Shown one piece after another: positions 30,001-35,784 of a stretch of DNA of 35,784 nucleotides; the stretch's first letter is position 1; each line of letters begins with the position of its first letter. The stretch spans positions 1 to 35,784 of the forward strand of contig MVAQ01000221.1 in the NCBI GenBank assembly GCA_014825775.1, in the 5' to 3' direction. The notes under the pieces were generated by a model. The model was not told where the DNA came from, did no database searches, and saw only the letters and a list, made by a program, of their open reading frames with translations. Position numbers and translations under genes: made by a program. The DNA is from Krasilnikovozyma curviuscula (taxonomy: Eukaryota > Basidiomycota > Tremellomycetes > Cystofilobasidiales > Mrakiaceae).

Positions 30001-32823
30001 TTACCTCTCCCACCAACCCTTGACCCCCCACTTCTCCTCAAACCACTCCCTCATACACTTCCCAACCACCAGTGCCTCCTCGTCGTCATCTAGATCATCA
30101 TTGATCGCAACACTCGCTGGCCCCCATGTCATCCTGCCCCTTGTGCCGACATGCACCGGCTCGGTCGTGGGGAAGTGAGGAAACTTGGAGAAGTTGATGA
30201 CGGTCGCCTGCCATGATGAGAGCGAGGTGACCATGTGGAACTCGGATGACTTCGAGACACCTGAATAGCGTTTGTTTTCAAGAAAGAGAAGAGAGTTTCA
30301 GGATTGAGGAAGTCCAGGGAAGAGAATGAAAGTGAGGCATACCGAAAGTGTACAGATAGCGGGCAATCAGCTCGACGCACCACATCCTCAGATCCACTTC
30401 GCCGAACGCTCCCACCACTGCCTCAAGCGAGAAATCCGTAGTCCTCCACGACTTCGTAAGGGGCATATGCGGCTGCTGCCCCTCCTTCTCTCGGCTCGCG
30501 CCGACCCAAACCGTCCTCCCCTCAGCAACGGGCAGGAGCGCGTCGACCCCTCGGAACCCAGAGGCCAACACGAGCCCCGAAAGGAGGCAGTCACCGCATT
30601 CTGGATGCTCGAACGCGAGTCGCTTGAACATGTCGTCGGCGCGAATTGGGAGGCGCGACGTCCAAAACTCGAGGGTGAAGCAGTGGGTAAAGTTGATATG
30701 GCATGAACCTGTTTTCGATGATCCTCTTCCCCAAAGAGGACCATCTAAGCTAGCTGTGAGCCAAAAAGAAAAAGAGAAAAAGGGGGGGAAAAAACAGTAA
30801 GAATGAGACTCTAATGAAAGACACAGATGAAACTGGCACAGACTAACAGGTGTAGATGGTCGTCGCCAGCGCCCCTCTCTCAACTCCAATCCCTAGAGTT
30901 TCCCTTGTACCTTTCACCACCGTGCCCTCCTTGAGGATTTTCTCCACATCGTTCCTTGCCTCCTCGCCCCATACGCCCTGAGACCCGCCGATGCGCACGA
31001 CAACCCACGCCCAGAGCATGGCCTCGCGCGCACGCTCGATGAGAAGGTAGTGAGCAAGCCATATGGCGTGGAGGTCGCTCTTCCCACCACGTTCGACTTC
31101 TCTGAACCCTGTACGAGTCCAGCAAATTGTGTTTCAGTCCGGCGCTAACTCATGGAGTGGAAGAAAAGGGCGGATCGGAAGGGGGGCAACTTACGGCGTG
31201 AGGAGGCTTCTGCGAACTCATCCGCCCATATCAGCGCTGCCTCCCTCAGCAGCGGTGTCGACACAACTTTGGGAAGATCTGTGACCATACTCAAACTGAC
31301 ATAAGCTTTCCATCCTATTCTTTAAATTTTGGCAAGAAGCGGGGGACTCACGCTCTAGGATACCTCGACCCTTCTGCCCAAACCTCTCTCCCAGTAACCA
31401 GTTGCTCCTCGGGAGCGCACTATCCTCCGCATGACATGCCTCCGGTGGGCTCTCATCAGGCGGCAAGGATGGGTGGTTAATCGGGTGCGTGATGCGCAGG
31501 ACGGGGCCGTGGTAGGGCGAGGTGTAGTCCGCCAGCGTATGAGCGCGAGTGAGGAAAAAGTCCTGTAAGAGAGAAAGGGGGCTAGCAGGGTGAGTTTTGC
31601 GAGGAGAGAAAACGGTTGGACGAAATAACGCACGTCGTTCATGTAAATGAAAGGTTTGAGGTCTGGAATCCGATGGAGGTGCGCTTCAATGGCGAAGCTG
31701 CTCATAAAAAAATAAGCCATCAGAATCAGTAAAGAAAACTAAAAAAAAAAAACATTCGTCTGTGAAATCAGTGACCTGTTAAACGTCGGCAATGTCCTCT
31801 CCTGGAACACACGCATCTCGTCGGCCGCACCTTCCTCTCGCATATCTGCAAACAGTTCCGAATGGAAGTGCACAGCGAATTCAACGCCGTCTTGCTTTAC
31901 ACCTAAGAGATCCTTTTGGAGCCAGTGTGGCAGCTGACCGATACGAGTGGTTGAGTCCGCTGTGGAGGAGTAGGGGAAGTCGCTGAGGACGAGGTGTACT
32001 TTCCGGGGCGGTGGGGAGAGAGCTGCGATGACGGAACGTATCTAAACCAAAGAACGTAGACCAGACCAATCGATATCAATGTCAAAAAGAGTCGAACAGG
32101 TCTTAGAGTGTTGAAAGCAGAACAAGCTCACAGAATGGCGCAGTTCGTCCTTCTCGCGATAATGCCGAGATGCGCTACCTACGGCAGCAGCAAGAGGGCT
32201 GGTGGAGGCGTAATACTGTGCTTGTGACTCCCATGCTGGATCTGAGCTGGAGAACAAGCAAGGAGACAGTTATGCGACGAAAAAGGAGGGCCATGTGTTC
32301 ATTTAGTCGAAGGAAAGGCAAACTGATTTCGTTTTTTATCAATGAGAAACTGACCCATTGACCCAAGTCCAGACACTGAGACACAGAAAGAGAGCAGGAA
32401 AGATAAGCGCAACAACAAAGCAGCTGGAGCTCTCGGTCCTACTCACACATCCAGCCTCTGATCTGCCTCTTCTTCACGCCCTATCTCTTCACAGGTTTCT
32501 CCATCAGCGATCCATTGTTCCAAGCAGCTTAGGGGTAGGGTCGGTACACGCAGGGGACTCCTGTCAGTTTGTTGGCTGTGGTTGGGTGTGAAGGTCGAAT
32601 ACATGTTGCTGTCACCCGGTAGGGAATCCAGAGGTAAGGGAGGTGTCGGTTCATCTCCTTCTCGACACGGCTGTGACTGACACTCATGTTGTTCCGAGGT
32701 TGCTTGGATTGAGATATTTTGGCGAGTTTCGTCCCAGGTCCACCGCGTTCGACACGCCCAGAGCGCGAGCGCACACAGCCCGCCCAAGACGACACCCTCA
32801 ACTCGAAGCCTCCCTCTACGCAT
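30001..32823 (-). CDS. Stealth-family sugar-phosphate transferase (cryptococcal Xpt1-like), type II membrane protein
   Basis: ATG at 32823-32821 opens a short basic tail and one membrane anchor (VEGVVLGGLCALALWAC), giving a Golgi type II topology. After a linker with DSLPGDSNMYSTF, exons join to VVWTWVNGSDPAWESQAQYY (Stealth conserved region 1), then HYREKDELRHSIRSVIAALS and HLVLSDFPYSS. Region 2 has IPDLKPFIYMNDDFFL with the acidic pair. Further exons hold SCHINFTHCFTLEFWTSRLP and HPECGDC (region 3), and the C-terminus has VAINDDLDDDEEALVVGKCMREWFEEKWGVKGWWER (region 4), stop at 30003-30001. Stealth enzymes transfer hexose- or pentose-1-phosphate; the Cryptococcus member Xpt1 adds xylose-phosphate to O-linked mannans. 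Substrate here is inference; paralogues exist. The gene is complete with many introns. Confidence 0.88.
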
Positions 32824-33120
32824 CACTACACATGAAACAAGTACTCATTGCAGAAAGCTTCAGAACGTAGCACAAACGCAGAATGCAAAGAAGGACTAAT
32901 TTATTTTTTTGGCTGCGTGCGATACCAAAAATACCACTGTGCCGTCCCGAAATAGAGCTAAGCAGCCAGGTCTTTTGTTTACTTTCTTTCCCTCTCTCTG
33001 AAGCGAATGGAAGTTGTCCTTCCATACATTCTACCATACAAGGGCGTGTGCAATGCATTATATTATAGGGTATGAGCTATCGAAAAGGAAACCATACATA
33101 TGAAAACAGTCGAAACATAA
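32824..33120. other. Intergenic, no gene seen
   Basis: 297 bp between the ATG of the Stealth-family gene and the stop of ATG4, both on the minus strand. It presumably holds the Stealth-gene promoter. Confidence 0.5.
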
Positions 33121-35784
33121 TCAGAAATCATCACCGTCGTCTCCATCATCCAAAACCTCGCCTCTTCCAGCTTTCGCTTTAGACGGAGGCATCAACCCGC
33201 TGAATTCTAGGGGTTTAAACTTCCTCGCGGTCGGTGTTACAGTAGCAGCAGTCGACGTCGACGACGCGCTCTCGCTCGCCTTCGACGGAAGCTGCTCCCT
33301 CGACGCGCCATCACTCACCAACGCGAGCGGTGGCCGATCAATCTCGACAGGTTCTTCACTGAACGATGGTAGGCTCGATGGCTCTGTGGTCAAACCTTTG
33401 CCGTCGGCGCCGACCCAATCGTCGTCCTCCACGAGCTCAAACTGCTCCGAAGTCTTCCTCACCCTCATTGCCGCTGGGCGCGGTTGCTGGCGGTTGAGGA
33501 TTGGAGAAATAGGAATCTCTGTTGTCATAAGCTCGTTCTGGTGTGTTGCATCGGAGGATTCATCCAAGAGCAAGCTATCATCCTCTAGCAACGCATCGTC
33601 GTCGCCGTCTAGTTCGTGATTCGAGTGGTCGGAGAAGGACTGGATGCCTGACGCATCGTCCTCCCAGCTTGAAGGCTCGTTAGCAACTGAGAACATCGAG
33701 CCAGGTCGTTTCGACATCTGTGGAACAAAGACAACCAAATGTGTCAGAAATACTCGTGCAACAGCTGCAAAAGAAACAAAAAAAACTTTGTTGAAACTGT
33801 GAAACTAACTTCATTGACTCTCGCGCAGAAATCTAAAAACTCGTCCTCAGTCTTGCACAAGAACCCAAGAAGCATGCTTGGGTCTAGCCCGCTGAGCGGC
33901 ACCTTACGCACTCGATCACAGTGGAACGTCTTCAGCTGCGCGTCCGAATATGCGGTAATGTACCACTCCGTGAGAGGGTCGATATCCAGCTCAGAAAATT
34001 GTGCCGCTGTTAAAGGTGTTGATGGGACTGAAGATGCGGAAGAATGGGACAACTGTGGGTGGTCGCTAGGAAGTTGAGGGGTTGATGGTCTGGAGGAGAT
34101 TGATGGGGGATGGGGTGGTGGCGAAGAGAATTGGGGTGATATAGATTCGGCTAGAGCAGTCTTCATGGGCTCTTGATTGTGCTTAGTGACAGTCTCAGCA
34201 TCACTCGCTTCGCTCCTGGCTCCAAAGTCAGTTTCTCCAATATCGTCCCGTCGTGCATCCTGAATCTGAGTCGCCGACTTAAGTCTCATTTCCCGCTGCT
34301 GCTCAAGTTGTTCTCGTTGAGGAGGAACCACCAATGGTATCGTAGGCCGAGTATGGTGAGGGTCAAGGTAGATGAGGGAGTCGCTTTGATGGCCCAGGAA
34401 ATAATATGACGAGGACGGTCTACCGCCTGCAATTCCGACGGATTGAGGGAATGTGAACAGGCTCTGTTGAGATCAGAAATCGGACGCGGGACAGAAATTA
34501 GAAAACCAAATCAGGGACTTCTGAATGAAGAAAAATCGGTAGGGGATAGGCCTACCTTGACACTGTCGTAATAGATCGGATTCACCCCTCCCAACCCCAA
34601 CCTGATTCCAATCAGAATCAAAACGGGCTTCCCTCCCCATTTCCCTTCTCTGTCTCCATCAGATCCCTCCACATGCACCCAGCTGCTCTCATATACGTCA
34701 CTTTTAAATACAACGCCGTCGGTCGCTACGCTGACGCCTAGTCCTGAGCCAGGAAAAGCGTTCGCGAGCGACTTGATGGCGCCAGCTGCAGTCGAAGGGC
34801 CAAACCATTCGCCGATCTCTTTTCCCAGCAGCTTCCCGATCGATGCCATTCGGTGCACTGAAAACGGCGCGTAGGGCGAAGGGTCGTCCAGGAAATACGT
34901 CAGGATACGGACGTATCTCGCATATGCTTCGAGCTCGGACGGCGTCGAGGTTGCAAGAGAGGGCGGTGATGAAGGCCGACGCCAGTCTGGAAGACACCAA
35001 AAGCAGAATGTGCAAGATTAGCAGCGGCTCAAGAGTAATCATAACGAAACTTACCTCTACCGAGATACAAATGTATCAAGCTGTTTGCCAGTAAACTCTG
35101 TCCTGTCCTCAGCATACACCCCCACCCAGTATCGCTGGTGAGTTCCTTCTCGCCCAGCCCGATACCTCCTAGTCCCCCCTGGGCAAGCTTCCTCCCGACC
35201 TCCGTCCAGGCTTGCCAACGTCCTGACGGTATTGCCGACGTCGATGACAGACCGCTTTGTGGCAGCGATTGTTGCTGTTGTGGTTGAGGTGATTGAGTGG
35301 AGATGAAGGAAGGGATTGAAGTGGCTAGAGGATAGAAATCAGTCGTGTCATATGAAGATGCGGGTGGAAGCAGGACCTGGAGGGGCAGGTTGTTGATGGG
35401 GTCGTATGCCGATCGATAGGTACACCAAATTGAGGACTGGAAGTCGAGGTAGACTGAGAATTGAAAAGAGAAAATCTGTTGGTCAGCGTTTGAACCTGCA
35501 GCAAGAAAGTTGCCTACACTCAGCAACGGGCACGACTCACAATCCCCCGGCCATCGACTTTCGTCCTCACCCGCAGCACCACGAGAGCTGCTTTTGATTT
35601 CCGTTGATCTTTTACCCGAGCTCCTCCTCGGCGAATCTCCGTGCGTGCTCTCACCTTCCTCACTGGCAGCAGTAATACCACCATTTTGGCTACTCCCCGG
35701 ACTAGGTAACCCAAGAGACAGCGAGCTGGACGAAAACAGGTTTGTGAGCCCTTTCTTATTTGTCCCGTTCACTGAGGGTGTGTG
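33121..35784 (-). CDS. ATG4: ATG4 cysteine protease of autophagy, 5' end outside the window
   Basis: The family C54 protease Atg4 cleaves the C-terminus of Atg8 and later removes it from phosphatidylethanolamine, in the cytosol. Seen here: a Ser-rich N-terminus, [17 protein letters not shown], the catalytic-cysteine block [91 protein letters not shown], and YLDPHHTRP with the catalytic Asp and His. The [20 protein letters not shown] and [11 protein letters not shown] elements follow after an insert of about 100-120 residues rich in Ser, Pro and Gln. The tail of about 200 residues is acidic and Ser-rich, ending ...GDDGDDF at 33121. The open frame reaches the window end near an apparent acceptor (CCCTCAG|TGAACGG), so at least one upstream exon is missing. 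Confidence 0.93.

Overview
This window is the left end of a chromosome from a basidiomycete yeast or fungus, most likely a tremellomycete related to Cryptococcus or Kwoniella. Evidence for a fungus: genes split by many short introns (about 45-100 nt) with GTRNGT...YAG borders, a Zn2Cys6 regulator, a Dal5-type transporter, and a Stealth-type sugar-phosphate transferase. A CPL1/priA-like Cys domain and a Cap10-like (GT90) fragment point to tremellomycetes. The end begins with 86 bp of a 5-base telomeric repeat (CCTAA/TTAGG). Placement below class is inference.

Region 1, subtelomere (1-9.4 kb): a patchwork. Broken genes (an unidentified 3' fragment, a TauD-like dioxygenase cut inside an intron, the C-terminus of a Cap10/GT90 glycosyltransferase, the middle of a DNA topoisomerase II) lie between short interstitial telomeric tracts. 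All tracts have the same orientation as the terminal telomere, and four are preceded by the same short degenerate sequence. One intact Dal5-family transporter sits divergently next to the broken TauD gene, an arrangement suggesting sulfonate use. Two small secreted or Cys-rich genes follow.

Region 2 (9.5-23.5 kb): ordinary gene-dense fungal sequence. It holds an acidic nuclear zinc-finger protein with an in-frame zinc-binding extension after a stop codon, an UNC93-like membrane protein, a complete formamidase, a divergent serine esterase/beta-lactamase-fold protein, and a convergent Zn2Cys6 factor with a Fungal_trans_2-like body. Formamidase, esterase and regulator are close enough to be a small catabolic neighbourhood, though co-regulation is not shown by the sequence.

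Region 3 (23.5-35.8 kb): the most unusual gene is a secreted protein of about 1,453 residues. It has a signal peptide, two copies of a roughly 300-residue module made of Trp-Cys repeats, long Ala/Ser spacers encoded by 243-bp tandem DNA repeats (with an assembly gap inside), and a CPL1/priA-like C-terminal domain. My ten-exon model totals 4,362 nt, an exact multiple of three. It is followed by a Stealth-family glycan phosphotransferase (same family as Cryptococcus xylosylphosphotransferase) and by ATG4, whose 5' end runs off the window. Several genes (GT90 remnant, Stealth enzyme, CPL1-like protein) belong to families tied to cell-surface glycans in this lineage. I saw no convincing tRNA, rRNA or CRISPR array.
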